A stretch of DNA of 64,000 nt from Streptomyces capitiformicae (GCF_002214185.1 NZ_CP022161.1:3843767-3907766), one strand, 5' to 3'. Numbered from the stretch's first letter, positions 35,541 to 44,157 are shown. Notes: generated by a model not told the origin, from the letters alone. Numbers and translations are program-made.

Positions 35541-36137
35541 TCAGGCGTCAGGGGCGCGGGAGGCCGAAGAGGACGGGGAGCTCGCCGCGGAGCGATGGTC
35601 GTACATCGGGCTGGCGGAGACGTGCACGAGCTCGTCGGGTGTCACGCCGAGCTTGTCGAGCATGTAGTCGAACGCGCCGAGTCGCGGCTTGTAGATGCCC
35701 ATCTCCTCGGCGCTGATGACGACCTCGAACGGGGCCTTCAGGTTCTCCGCGAGGCGCTCGGCGTGCGCGGTGTCGCTGTTCGTGATGATCACCAGCGGGA
35801 CTTCCTCGGCCAGGCGGTTCAGTGCCTCGGTGACACCGGGGTACGGGCCCCAGGTGGGGATGGTCTCGTACACCGCCCGCGCGTCCTCCTCGCGGTACTC
35901 GAGGCCGAGCTTGCGTGAGGTGCGCTCCATGGAGCGGGCGACGACCTGGTGGAACGGCTGGTACGCGCCCGTGCACTCGTCGATCCGGTACGCCTTGCAG
36001 ATCCGCAGGTAGTCGTCGGCGACCTCGGCCGGCAGCCGGTCGCCCAGGACCTCGCGCATCGTGTCGTTGATGCTGAACTTGATCAGCGTGCCGTTCATGT
36101 CGAACGTCACGTACTTGGGCTTGGCATCGAATCCCAC
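35541..36137 (-). CDS. HAD hydrolase (haloacid-dehalogenase type II), probably C-terminally shortened
   Basis: 198 residues from a GTG at 36137 with GAGGAGG upstream. HAD motif I YVTFDMNGTLIKF (first Asp kept, DMN instead of DxD), motif II VPLVIITNSDTAHAERLAENL, Lys in EEMGIYKPRLGAFDYML, and HVSASPMYDHRSAA. After that relatives continue about 30-40 residues (G---VW--R), but here a Ser/Ala run ends the protein. It is first in a minus-strand set with RidA and the amine oxidase, behind two GntR-type operators. Confidence 0.78.
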   Translation of the reverse strand: MGFDAKPKYVTFDMNGTLIKFSINDTMREVLGDRLPAEVADDYLRICKAYRIDECTGAYQPFHQVVARSMERTSRKLGLEYREEDARAVYETIPTWGPYPGVTEALNRLAEEVPLVIITNSDTAHAERLAENLKAPFEVVISAEEMGIYKPRLGAFDYMLDKLGVTPDELVHVSASPMYDHRSAASSPSSSASRAPDA

Positions 36138-36168
36138 TGATCCTCCTCGTTCGTTAGTGGTCAGTGCT

Positions 36169-36206
36169 AGTCGATTGTCGACCATATTGTTGGTCGATTG
36201 TCGACC
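36169..36206. promoter_or_regulatory. Two GntR-type operators before the HAD-ridA operon
   Basis: AGTCGATTGTCGACC (36169-36183) and GGTCGATTGTCGACC (36192-36206) are near-identical, 23 bases apart, and the second is a perfect palindrome (GGTCGA-TTG-TCGACC). The same motif in the other orientation, GTCGACAAACGACC, occurs before the GntR gene at 36.7 kb and at 43.5 kb. Confidence 0.72.
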
Positions 36207-36687
36207 GAATACCCTCGACTGTCAACCTCGCGGAGGAGTGGCTCAGGCAGACAGACCCGGCGATGATCCGCTTCCAGAATGGATGAGGTGATCGGGGCGC
36301 AATCGCCTCTCGGCCGAGGTCGCCTCCGAGTTCGTGCAGGCCGGCTGAGCGCCAGGCTCATCGAGCAGGCCGCGAACAACGGCAATGTCACCGGTCAGCC
36401 AGGCGCTCAGCTACTGACGTGAAACCTGGTACCGACGCGATGAATGAGAAGCGTTGGCGTCCGGAAAGATGGAGATGGGCCCACAGCGCTTCCCCTCGTC
36501 GGCTGCGTCCGCTGCAGGTCTGCGAGCGTCGGTGCCGCCGGTCCAGCATCGGTCTGAGAACCAAACGGCCCCGAGGCGCCGCCTGTCACCGTGACCCGCG
36601 AACCGGATGGGGCGCCGTTGTGAATATCAGTGAGCTCCGTGCCTGGCAGTCAACTTGAGGTGTTGACGCCAGATCGGCGGGGGTATA
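36207..36687. other. Intergenic region between HAD and GntR genes
   Basis: About 480 bases without a supported gene. Short open readings on both strands have no family signal. Some pieces (LSARLIEQAANNGNVTGQP in the plus strand near 36345) could be leftover coding, but I cannot place them. Confidence 0.35.
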
Positions 36688-36701
36688 GTCGACAAACGAC
36701 C
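36688..36701. promoter_or_regulatory. Operator GTCGACAAACGACC before GntR
   Basis: It lies 35 bases before the GntR start and repeats the motif at 36.17-36.21 and 43.51 kb. The position fits autorepression. Confidence 0.65.
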
Positions 36702-36735
36702 AGGTGGTCGGGTGTGAGCAGGGGAGGGTGACGGG

Positions 36736-37422
36736 GTGGACCACAAGTTCGAGTGGCAGGAGCAGCGGACGACGACGCCGGACGGTGTCTACCGCACGTT
36801 GCGTGCCGCCATCCTCGATGGAAGCGTCCCTCCTGGTGGCCAGCTGCGCGAGGCGCACATCGCCACGGATCTGGGGATCAGCCGGTCCCCGCTGCGCGAG
36901 GCCCTGACCAAGCTGGAGGAAGAAGGGCTCGTCGTAAAGATCCCTTACCGTGGCGCGTTCGTCGTGGAGGTGAGCGCGCGCGAGGTCGCCGAGATCGACT
37001 CGGTCCGGCTGCACGTCGAGCCGTACGCCGCCGAGCTCTCCGCCGAAGCGCTGCGCGGTGCTGAGCGGCCCCAGTTGCTGCAGACCGTCGAGGATCTGCG
37101 CCGGGCCATGGAGAAGGACGACATCCCGGCCAGCATCGACGCGCACCTCCGCTTCCACAGGCTCTTCTACGACCTCTCGGGCCACGGTGTCCTGCAGGGC
37201 ATGTGGAACGGCTGGGAGACCAAGCTGCGCCTCTACCTCAGCGTCGATCACCGCACGTACAGCGACAACCCGCAGCAACTGGTCGTCGAGCACGAGAGGT
37301 TGGCCACGGTCGCCCTGGAAGGCGACACCGACGCGTTCCGCAAGGAACTGGCCGCCCACTTCCCCATGGGGCTGGGAGCCCGGACGGCAGTGCCAGGAGA
37401 ACACGCGCCCCGGCACGCTTGA
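36736..37422 (+). CDS. GntR-family regulator (FCD), probable master of the ridA operons
   Basis: 228 residues from a GTG behind GGGGAGGG. Winged helix VYRTLRAAILDGSVPPGGQL and ATDLGISRSPLREALTKLEE; FCD domain with RLHVEPYAAEL, DAHLRFHRLFYDLS (metal-type Asp/His) and VVEHERLATVALEGD. Its own promoter and those of the HAD-ridA1 and ridA2 operons carry the same GGTCGACAAnCGACC-like site, so it probably represses all three. The ligand is likely a small acid or amino-acid derivative of the pathway. Confidence 0.9.
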   Translation: MDHKFEWQEQRTTTPDGVYRTLRAAILDGSVPPGGQLREAHIATDLGISRSPLREALTKLEEEGLVVKIPYRGAFVVEVSAREVAEIDSVRLHVEPYAAELSAEALRGAERPQLLQTVEDLRRAMEKDDIPASIDAHLRFHRLFYDLSGHGVLQGMWNGWETKLRLYLSVDHRTYSDNPQQLVVEHERLATVALEGDTDAFRKELAAHFPMGLGARTAVPGEHAPRHA

Positions 37423-37448
37423 GGCCACGCCGACGTGCGTGAAGCGCG

Positions 37449-37770
37449 TCAAAGCCCGCTCGCCACCGTGACGTCGCACGCCCATGCCGAAACGGTGAGG
37501 ATCAAGCTCGCACTCTCCACACGATCTGTAGTGGATCTTGAGTGAATCAGCTCCGCAGTGGGCGAGCCCACCACGCGTCGCGAGAACGTGTCCAGGACGA
37601 CCGCGCAGTACACCTTGCTTTCGACTCGTGGAACAGGTCCGACGCAAACGATGGGACTCGCCGTGACGTCTGCATGCAGACCGTTCGTGGAGTCGACGCC
37701 CGATGACCTCGACAACCGATCGGTGCTAGGTCACGCCCGTCGGCGAGGGTCCCGGAGCTGGCGGGCATAA
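37449..37770 (-). pseudogene. IS3-family transposase remnant (integrase domain)
   Basis: The minus strand holds RVESKVYCAVVLDTFSRRVV followed by GSPTAELI, matching the first catalytic region of IS3-type OrfB (KVYC-VVLD-FSRRVVGWS). Flanking residues are scrambled, and frameshifts or deletions are needed on both sides. The first catalytic acidic residues are not preserved in context. It is one of several IS scars bordering the catabolic genes. Confidence 0.55.
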
Positions 37771-37960
37771 CCCAGACGCCGATCAGTGCCCTATCACCGT
37801 CTTCACGGTGACGGGCGTCACGGCTGAGAGCAGACCAGGCACATGGCGTCGGCGGTGTTGATAGTCGCCCATGCCCTCAGCAGACGTTCGGGCCGACCTG
37901 GCCTCCTTCGCGGATCAGGTTCGGTGGGGCAAGGCTGGGCGTGATGCGCAGGAGTTTTGT

Positions 37961-38950
37961 CTACGGGCAAGCGCCGGCAGGCGTGTTCCGCGGTACCTTC
38001 TCAGCATCTGCGACCAGGCCGCTCAGGAATGCGGGATCAATGTTGCCTCCGGACACCACCGCCACCGCACGTCCTGCCGGCAGTTCGCGACGCCGGTGGA
38101 GGTACGCCGCTGTGGTGACCGCGCCGCTAGGCTCCGCTAGAAGCCGGGCCTCGACCGCGAGTCGTCTGGTGGCGTCTTCGATCTCGTCCTCGGTAACGGT
38201 CAAGATGTCGTGCACGTAGGCCTTCACATGTGGCCAGGCCATTTCGCCGAGGCTGGCAGTGCGCAACCCGTCGGCGATTGTTCGTGCCGTCTCCTGAGCA
38301 GCCCACGCCCGGAGTGCGCCGGTGTGAAGAGACTCCGCGGCGTCCGCGGCTAGCTCCGGCTCGACGCCGATCACTCGCGCGTTCGGCAGCAACGCCGCCG
38401 CGGCGGCCGCGATCCCCGCGATCAGTCCGCCGCCGGCCACTGGCACCAGGATTGTCGAGATGCCCGGGTCATCCGCGGCGATCTCCACGCCGATGGTGCC
38501 CTGCCCGGAAATAACGTCAAGGTTCTCGAACGGAGGAATGAGAGTCTTGCCCGTCTCTCGTGCGAACTCCTCCGGTCGGCTGTACTGCTCTTCGGGTGGC
38601 ACCACCTCAACGACAGCGCCCAAGGCTCTGGTTGCTTCGATCTTTCGTGCCGGAGCGTTGTCCGGAATGAAGATGTGCGCCGCGATTCCAAGACTGCGGG
38701 CCACGTAGGCCACGGCCTGTGCGTGGTTGCCCGATGACATCGCGACGATACCTCGTTGGCGAGCCTCCGGCGCAAGGCGGGTGATTGCCGTTGTGGCACC
38801 ACGAATCTTGAAGCTGCCCACCGGTTGCAGGCTCTCCGGCTTCAGTGAAAGTCCCTCCCACGGCGACACCATCAGAGGTGTCCGGAGGGCGTACCCGCGG
38901 ATCCGCTCCGCCGCGTCCTGGATGGATTCAAGACTGACCAGCGCACTCAT
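37961..38950 (-). CDS. Threonine dehydratase-like PLP enzyme (serine/threonine or 3-hydroxyaspartate dehydratase)
   Basis: 329 residues from the ATG at 38950 after AGGAG. Fold-type II PLP enzyme: Lys in QPVGSFKIRGATTAI, SSGNHAQAVAYVARSLGI, glycine loop PVAGGGLIAGIAAAAAAL, and VVSGGNIDP near the end. No regulatory ACT domain, so catabolic rather than biosynthetic. Members dehydrate threonine, serine or 3-hydroxyaspartate to unstable enamines, which suits the RidA genes nearby. Followed upstream (in transcription) by a dehydrogenase remnant. Confidence 0.88.
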   Translation of the reverse strand: MSALVSLESIQDAAERIRGYALRTPLMVSPWEGLSLKPESLQPVGSFKIRGATTAITRLAPEARQRGIVAMSSGNHAQAVAYVARSLGIAAHIFIPDNAPARKIEATRALGAVVEVVPPEEQYSRPEEFARETGKTLIPPFENLDVISGQGTIGVEIAADDPGISTILVPVAGGGLIAGIAAAAAALLPNARVIGVEPELAADAAESLHTGALRAWAAQETARTIADGLRTASLGEMAWPHVKAYVHDILTVTEDEIEDATRRLAVEARLLAEPSGAVTTAAYLHRRRELPAGRAVAVVSGGNIDPAFLSGLVADAEKVPRNTPAGACP

Positions 38951-39020
38951 GGAACTCCTCATGTCTCACTTCTCGAAGGAACACAGGCCAGCCGAGACGG
39001 GCACGTCGGTGGTGGCCATC

Positions 39021-39143
39021 TCGATCCCCGCGGCCCCGCACGACCGCTAGGGCACTCTCGGTCACCTTGGGGCCGATCCCGTCGCCGGCATTGACGGCGA
39101 TGTGCGGGACGTGCCCAGAGTCTTGAATGGTCGAAATGGACAC
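39021..39143 (-). pseudogene. Isopropylmalate/tartrate dehydrogenase-type N-terminal remnant
   Basis: A minus-strand reading from a GTG at 39143 contains HVPHIAVNAGDGIGPKVTES followed by ALAVVRGRGD, the N-terminus of the isocitrate/isopropylmalate/tartrate dehydrogenase family (I-GDGIG-EV). After about 40 residues the match ends. The rest of a gene of about 350 codons is absent; it abuts the PLP dehydratase gene. Confidence 0.62.
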
Positions 39144-39204
39144 GCCTCATGTGGGCAGGGCGTAGTGACATGGCACCGGTACAGATGGACAGCAGTGCCG
39201 GCAG

Positions 39205-39873
39205 CTACTCGAATGCCGAGCGGAGGCGCTTTTGCGAGCGACGGAGATGAGCGCGCATCGCGGCCGCCGCCCGCCGTGGATCGCGGTGCTCGATAGCCGA
39301 AACGATCTCCTCGTGCTCGTCGAGTGCGTCGTGGGTGACAGCACGGTCGACGTACAGGCGAAACAGGTGGACATGGGCATTGAGCCGGGAGACCGCGTCG
39401 CGCAGCGCTTCGTTGCGAGAGGCCTCGGCAATGGCTGAGTGCAGCTCGGCGTCGTGCCGCGCAAACGTGCCGTAGGGCACCACACCGTTGCGAGAAGCCT
39501 CGTAGGTCATCTCACTCTGGGTGCTGCGCATCTCCGCGAGCCTCTCCGGCGCGGGCTTCTCGGCTGCTAGCCGGGCCGCTTGCGGCTCGAGAAACGCACG
39601 AACTGCGAAGAGGTCATCGAACTGCCTGCGTGTCATCAACTCGCCGGCTCGGTAGCCGACAAGGTGGGTACGCGTGACCAGGCCCTCGGCCTCCAGAGTG
39701 GCCAGCGCTTGGCGTACCGGCGTCTGCGACACCCCCAGTTTGCGGGCGATTTCGTCGACCGCCATCCGGGCACCGGGCGGGATCTCCTGGGAGATCAACA
39801 TGCCGAAGATCAGGTGGTACACCTCGGTGACCACCGGTCCCTTCCTGGGGACGTTCGCCGGTTGACTCGTCAA
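39205..39873 (-). CDS. GntR-family regulator (FCD)
   Basis: 222 residues. Winged helix VYHLIFGMLISQEIPPGARM and ARKLGVSQTPVRQALATLEA; FCD domain LFAVRAFLEPQAARLAAEK, FARHDAELHSAIAEAS, LDEHEEIVSAIEHRDPRRAA. It is divergent from the Ldh2-iron ADH operon; four identical palindromes fill the gap between them, so it most likely represses that operon and itself. Confidence 0.92.
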   Translation of the reverse strand: MTSQPANVPRKGPVVTEVYHLIFGMLISQEIPPGARMAVDEIARKLGVSQTPVRQALATLEAEGLVTRTHLVGYRAGELMTRRQFDDLFAVRAFLEPQAARLAAEKPAPERLAEMRSTQSEMTYEASRNGVVPYGTFARHDAELHSAIAEASRNEALRDAVSRLNAHVHLFRLYVDRAVTHDALDEHEEIVSAIEHRDPRRAAAAMRAHLRRSQKRLRSAFE

Positions 39874-39920
39874 CGCGGAACACTCCTGTCATCGGTTGAT
39901 GCACTGGGAATCACTATGAC

Positions 39921-39997
39921 ATCCGATCGGATCTGACTCAAGATCCGATCGGATCCTTGCAGAATCCGATCGGATCGCTTCTTGAATCCGATCGGAT
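39921..39997. promoter_or_regulatory. Array of four ATCCGATCGGAT palindromes
   Basis: Perfect 12-base palindromes at 39921, 39943, 39964 and 39986, spaced 22, 21 and 22 bases (two DNA turns), so all face the same side of the helix. They lie between the divergent GntR and Ldh2 genes. This spacing suggests cooperative binding of several regulator dimers. Confidence 0.88.
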
Positions 39998-40053
39998 CTA
40001 CTGTCAGTCTCTGTGCAGTCATCGCAGGCCGACGCATGATGGAGGACCGCCCC

Positions 40054-41082
40054 GTGAGCACCCCGAACCCGCTTGGACAGCCGTTGGAGAAGCCGGTTCG
40101 CCTGCCCGTGGCCGAGCTTCGTGATTTGGCCGAGCGCGCGCTTCGATCCGCCGGCGTACCCGTGAAGGGGGCGCGGTGGCAGGCAGACCTACTGATCGAC
40201 GCCGAGCTCAAAGGCCAGCCGTCGCACGGACTGCTCCGGCTTCCCCGGCTCGTGCGCCGAATCCGGGCCGGCGTCGCCGACCCGGAGACCACCGGGACCC
40301 ACACGTGGATCGGACAGGCCCTCCTACAGGTCGAGGGCGGACAGGGGCTCGGACCCGTCGTGGCCCGGACCGCCCTGGACGTCGTGCAGGAGCGTGTCCA
40401 CGAGACCGGGATCGCCGCCGCGTCGATCGCCTCCGCCAACCATCTCGGCATGTTGGCCTGGTACGCAGAGCATGTCGCGAAGCGCGGCCTCGTGTGCCTG
40501 GCCATGACCACCAGCGAAGCCCTGGTCCACCCTTACGGCGGGCGGCGGGCGCTGATCGGGACCAACCCGATCGCGGTCGGCGTCCCCGCCGAGCCCGAGC
40601 CGTTCGTGCTCGACATGGCCACCAGCCAGATCTCCATGGGAAAAGTCCACGCCCATGCTCTACGCGAGGAGCCCCTGGAGCCAGGGTGGGCGCTGGATGC
40701 CGACGGGGAGCCGACCGTCGATCCGCTGCGCGCGAAGGAGGGGGCGCTCGCCCCGTTCGGCGGGGCAAAGGGATACGGGCTGGGCCTCGCGATCGAGCTC
40801 ATGGTGGCCTCGCTGACCGGCACCGCACTCGGGACGGGAATCACCGGCACGCTCGACTCGGTGCACCCCGCGACCAAGGGTGACCTCTTCGTACTGCTGC
40901 GACCGGCGGTAGTTCCCGGCCACCTCACTGACTACCTCACCGAGATCCGCGACAGCGGACCCGACCGCGCCGTCCTCGTCCCAGGCGACCGGGCCCGCGA
41001 GTGCCGTTCGCGCGCACTCGCAAACGGCGTCGAACTGCCGACTGCACTCGTGGCCGAGCTGCGAGCGCTCGACCACGCATGA
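40054..41082 (+). CDS. Ldh2-family malate/L-lactate dehydrogenase-like oxidoreductase
   Basis: 342 residues from the GTG at 40054, eight bases after GGAGG (ATGs at 40036 and 40039 are less well placed). Family features: QPSHGLLRLPRLVRRI (catalytic His), ASANHLGMLAWYAEHVAKRG, GTNPIAVGVPAEPEPFVLDM and GGAKGYGLGLAIELM. NAD(P)-dependent enzymes of this fold reduce or oxidise 2-hydroxy acids, ureidoglycolate or cyclic imino acids. The next gene, an iron alcohol dehydrogenase, starts 30 bases on. Four palindromic operators precede it. Confidence 0.88.
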   Translation: MSTPNPLGQPLEKPVRLPVAELRDLAERALRSAGVPVKGARWQADLLIDAELKGQPSHGLLRLPRLVRRIRAGVADPETTGTHTWIGQALLQVEGGQGLGPVVARTALDVVQERVHETGIAAASIASANHLGMLAWYAEHVAKRGLVCLAMTTSEALVHPYGGRRALIGTNPIAVGVPAEPEPFVLDMATSQISMGKVHAHALREEPLEPGWALDADGEPTVDPLRAKEGALAPFGGAKGYGLGLAIELMVASLTGTALGTGITGTLDSVHPATKGDLFVLLRPAVVPGHLTDYLTEIRDSGPDRAVLVPGDRARECRSRALANGVELPTALVAELRALDHA

Positions 41083-41111
41083 CGGACACGATCCCCAACG
41101 GAAGGAAACCG

Positions 41112-42353
41112 ATGTCCCCAAGTAGCTCGGCCGGCATTGCTCCCACGTCCTCCTTCGGGCTGCTCCGCCAACCCCGCGAGGTGCTCTACGGAGCCGGCCA
41201 GCGGGCCGCCCTGGCTCCCATGGTCCTCGCTTTGGGCAACCAGGTGGTGCTCGTGACCGATGAGCGCATGGCCGGCGACCCGTTCTTCAACGACGTCGTC
41301 GTCGCCTTGCGGCGCAGAGGTGCCAGGGTCACCGTGTTCGACCAGGTCACGCCAGATCTGCCGGTCGGTGACGTCGACGCCGCAGTGGCCCACGTCCGTA
41401 GCTCGGAAGCCTCCGACCCCGAGGTCGTGGTGGGGATCGGCGGTGGGAGCTGCATCGACCTCGCCAAGGTGCTGGCTCTGGTGCTTCGGCACGGTGGCTC
41501 TCCGCGGGACTACTACGGCGAGTTCGCCGTACCGGGTCCCACGATCCCCGTCGTCGCGGTCCCGACCACCGCCGGCACCGGGTCCGAGGTCACTCCCGTC
41601 GCGGTGCTGAGCGACCCGGAAGCGGTGATGAAGGTCGGCATCTCATCGCCATACCTGATTCCGCACACCGCCGTCATCGACCCGGTGCTGACAGGCAGTT
41701 GCCCCAGCGGCCTCTCTGCGGCCTCGGGCGCCGACGCCCTCAGCCACCTCGTGGAATCGTTCACCGCGATCCGGCACGAGCCCACCTCCGAGCTGTACCA
41801 GGAGCGTGTTTTCGTCGGCAAGGGCGCCCTGACCGATGCCTACGCCCGTTACGGACTCGAGCTCGTCGGCCGCAGTCTGCGGACCTGCGTGCACACCGGC
41901 GGCGAGGGCCCGCACCGCGACGACATGGCCATGGCGGCGCTGTGTGGCGGATTCGCGCTCGGCACAGCCGGCACTGCCGTCGCGCACGCCTTCCAGTACC
42001 CCATCGGCGCCCTCACCCACACCGCGCACGGAGTCGGGGTCGGCTGTCTGTTGCCGTACGCCATGGCTTTCAACGCCGAGGCGCGCCCGGAGGAGACCTC
42101 CGAAATCGGCCGCTTGCTCGGTGCCGGGGAGAACGTGACCCCTCAGGGCGCCGTACGGGCCGTCGCCGACCTGCTCTCCGACATCGGGATCCCTGCCACC
42201 CTCGCCGACCTCGGTGTCACCTACGACCAGCTCGACGAGATCGCTGAGAACGGTCTGAGAGCTCGTCGGCTGGTGCAGAACAACCCGGTGCCCCTCGGCG
42301 CCGTGGAGGCGCGCGAACTGGTCGAACTCGCCTTCACCGGAAAGCTTCCCTGA
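41112..42353 (+). CDS. Iron-containing alcohol dehydrogenase
   Basis: 413 residues from the ATG at 41112 with GGAAGGA upstream. Group III ADH: NAD motif VVVGIGGGSCIDLAKVLA, VPTTAGTGSEVTPVAV, and metal ligands in SGADALSHLVESFTAIRH, VAHAFQYPIGAL and THTAHGVGVGCLLPYAM (one Asp, three His). The substrate may be an alcohol, a hydroxy acid or maleylacetate-like; operon context favours a small hydroxy-acid pathway. It is followed by a gene start that is cut off by IS material. Confidence 0.91.
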   Translation: MSPSSSAGIAPTSSFGLLRQPREVLYGAGQRAALAPMVLALGNQVVLVTDERMAGDPFFNDVVVALRRRGARVTVFDQVTPDLPVGDVDAAVAHVRSSEASDPEVVVGIGGGSCIDLAKVLALVLRHGGSPRDYYGEFAVPGPTIPVVAVPTTAGTGSEVTPVAVLSDPEAVMKVGISSPYLIPHTAVIDPVLTGSCPSGLSAASGADALSHLVESFTAIRHEPTSELYQERVFVGKGALTDAYARYGLELVGRSLRTCVHTGGEGPHRDDMAMAALCGGFALGTAGTAVAHAFQYPIGALTHTAHGVGVGCLLPYAMAFNAEARPEETSEIGRLLGAGENVTPQGAVRAVADLLSDIGIPATLADLGVTYDQLDEIAENGLRARRLVQNNPVPLGAVEARELVELAFTGKLP

Positions 42354-42400
42354 CCCTTTGCTGTCGTAGCCGCTACCACCCACCCGAAACGGAGAAGCCC

Positions 42401-42472
42401 ATGACCGAAGTTCTAGTACTCCAGCAGCACTTTCACGTTTTCCCTGGTCAGGGGCGGTTTGGGTCACTGTAG
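42401..42472 (+). pseudogene. Start of a third operon gene, cut by insertion
   Basis: GGAGAAGCCC followed by ATG at 42401 gives a good ribosome site and [20 protein letters not shown] before a TAG at 42470. Sequence beyond the first few codons belongs to the IS701-type scar, so the original gene has lost all but its start. Identity unknown. Confidence 0.45.
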
Positions 42473-42539
42473 TGGACTGATTGCCGACCCGTGTTCTCTT
42501 TCCCGGGCCGCCCCTCGATCGTGTGCAGCCGCCGCTGAT

Positions 42540-43110
42540 AGTGACATCGGCGAGCGACGGCTTGGCGCCGTCGGCGCCAGTGAGACCATCTCAGCGCGCG
42601 CGTGCTCATCAGGGACGGGCCAACGGCAGTGGGTGAGGTGACAGTTGCCAGGAGCCGCCGAACTTCTGCCACGGTGAGGGGCGCGAGGCAGGAACCATTT
42701 CTGCTGCCCCTTTTGCCGCGGCGTCGGCAGCTATGAACCCGGTCCACCAGGGCGCGTCCGCGTGTGGTGGCGTAGGCGGCGTACTCACCGATCTTGCAGT
42801 TCTCGGTGCGGCCGGCGGTCCCGGAGTACTGGTGCTGCACGCCGGAGGAGGTGGTGCCCTTCTTGAGGAAGCGGTGTCGTCGAGGATGAGGATCCCGCCG
42901 GGTTCGCTGAGCCGTTCGGCTACGTAGTGCTGGAGGCCGTCGCGGAGCTCGTCGGCCTTCCAGCGGACGCGGTTGAGGAGCCTTTGGAGGTGGTCGGGTG
43001 TGCGGTGTCCGGCGTGTTCGGCCAGCTGCCAGCCGTTTGTGCGTCCGACCGGGCCCAGCAGTCCACGGATGTAGTCACGCATCCTGCGACGCGGTTGCAC
43101 GCGCCTGAAG
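42540..43110 (-). pseudogene. IS701-family transposase remnant
   Basis: The minus strand carries [54 protein letters not shown] in one frame, then [46 protein letters not shown] in another. These are the DDE-domain landmarks of IS701 transposases (VQRQYTGTAGR-EN-Q, YAT-RG-ALVDRELYLP). The frame breaks at the first catalytic Asp region and the C-terminal half is missing. It has truncated the operon to its left. Confidence 0.78.
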
Positions 43111-43205
43111 CGGTGGCCGGTACGCAGGAACCGTTCCTTGAGTTCGTTGTTCCAGATCTCAACTCCGGCTCGTCGATCACGCCGGGAGGCTGCCCAGTGC
43201 GTTCA

Positions 43206-43492
43206 AAGACGCAAAATCTGGCTGAAGTCGTACCTGAGGATCTTGAGCAGGCCGAACGCCATGTCGGAGTACTCGTGGTACTCGTAGCTGTCCCAGCGCT
43301 ACCGCGCGTGCTCATACGCCGTCTTCGGCTGCTTGGTGAGGCCGGCCACGCACATGGACCGTCCATGCCGAAGCGGATAAAACCGGTGAGCCAGGTCCCG
43401 GCGTCGACCGTCGCCTCCAGCAGCGGTAGTGCAGCCGCATGCGGTGTTCCGAGGTTGTATTCGAGACTGAACTTGGTATTGACAGCGCTCAA
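43206..43492 (-). pseudogene. Possible Tn3-type transposase fragment and unidentified coding remnant
   Basis: The minus strand reads WDSYEYHEYSDMAFGLLKIL then RYDFSQILRL; YSDM-FGL--LLGY-FSPR is a Tn3-family TnpA pattern. Upstream, an ATG reading SAVNTKFSLEYNLGTPHAAA then LPLLEATVDAGTWLTGF is separated by stops and I do not recognise it. Both are non-functional. The call is tentative. Confidence 0.35.
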
Positions 43493-43505
43493 CAGGCGCC
43501 CATAT

Positions 43506-43519
43506 GGTCGACAAACGAC
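43506..43519. promoter_or_regulatory. Operator GGTCGACAAACGAC before the second ridA operon
   Basis: The same motif as before the GntR gene (36.69 kb) and, inverted, before the HAD-ridA1 operon. It lies 150 bases before the ridA2 ATG. A weaker ATCGACAACCG (43622-43632) lies nearer the gene. Confidence 0.62.
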
Positions 43520-43671
43520 AAAAGGTGGCTAGTTTAAGCCACGATACGGCGTTTTATCGCCACTGTTACTCGAGGAGAGAGCCGAGTGCAGATGATCAAG
43601 ATTCGTATGAAACAGCCACTTATCGACAACCGCACGGGTCTGTTCCTCGTGCCGTCCGCAGAGGTGACGCG

Positions 43672-44157
43672 ATGAGCCAGTCCGTGGCGTCAGCAGTGAG
43701 CACTGGTTCGGCTTCCGATCGGCTCAAGGCTTTGGGTCTCGCCCTTCCCGAACTCGCCGACAACCCGTACTACGTGCACCACCGGTCGGTGGGCTCCAGC
43801 ATCTACATCTCGGGCCAGCTGCCTTACAAGGACGGTTGGTTGCTGGGGCAGGGCATTGTCGGCGGGGACGTGGAGCTGGAGACGGCGCGGTCACTGGCCC
43901 GCCATGCCGTGCTCAACTGCCTCGCCGCGGCTGTGCAGGCGGTGGGTGATCTGGAGCGGGTCCGGATCGTGCAGATGCTGGTCTTCGTCGCCAGTACGCC
44001 GGACTTCGGTCAGCAGTCGCAGGTCGCCAACGCGGCCAGTGAGCTGCTGATCGAGGTGCTGGGTGAGAACGGGCGGCACGCCCGCACTGCGATCGGTGTC
44101 ACCGGTCTGCCGCTCAACAGTCCGGTGGAGATCCAGATGGTCTGCACCGCTGCGTAG
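43672..44157 (+). CDS. RidA/YjgF-family enamine/imine deaminase (copy 2)
   Basis: 161 residues, ATG at 43672 after CAGAGGTG. Sequence SIYISGQLPYKDGWLLGQG, RVRIVQMLVFVASTPDFGQQ, ENGRHARTAIGVTGLPLNSP. It differs from copy 1 mainly in the N-terminal 45 residues, which may set specificity. It heads an operon with a DSD1-like PLP enzyme, SDR, cupin and a polyamine-type ABC importer. A further 20 sense codons (ADPKAVYAIARAIADRALSI) follow its TAG in frame. Confidence 0.92.
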   Translation: MSQSVASAVSTGSASDRLKALGLALPELADNPYYVHHRSVGSSIYISGQLPYKDGWLLGQGIVGGDVELETARSLARHAVLNCLAAAVQAVGDLERVRIVQMLVFVASTPDFGQQSQVANAASELLIEVLGENGRHARTAIGVTGLPLNSPVEIQMVCTAA

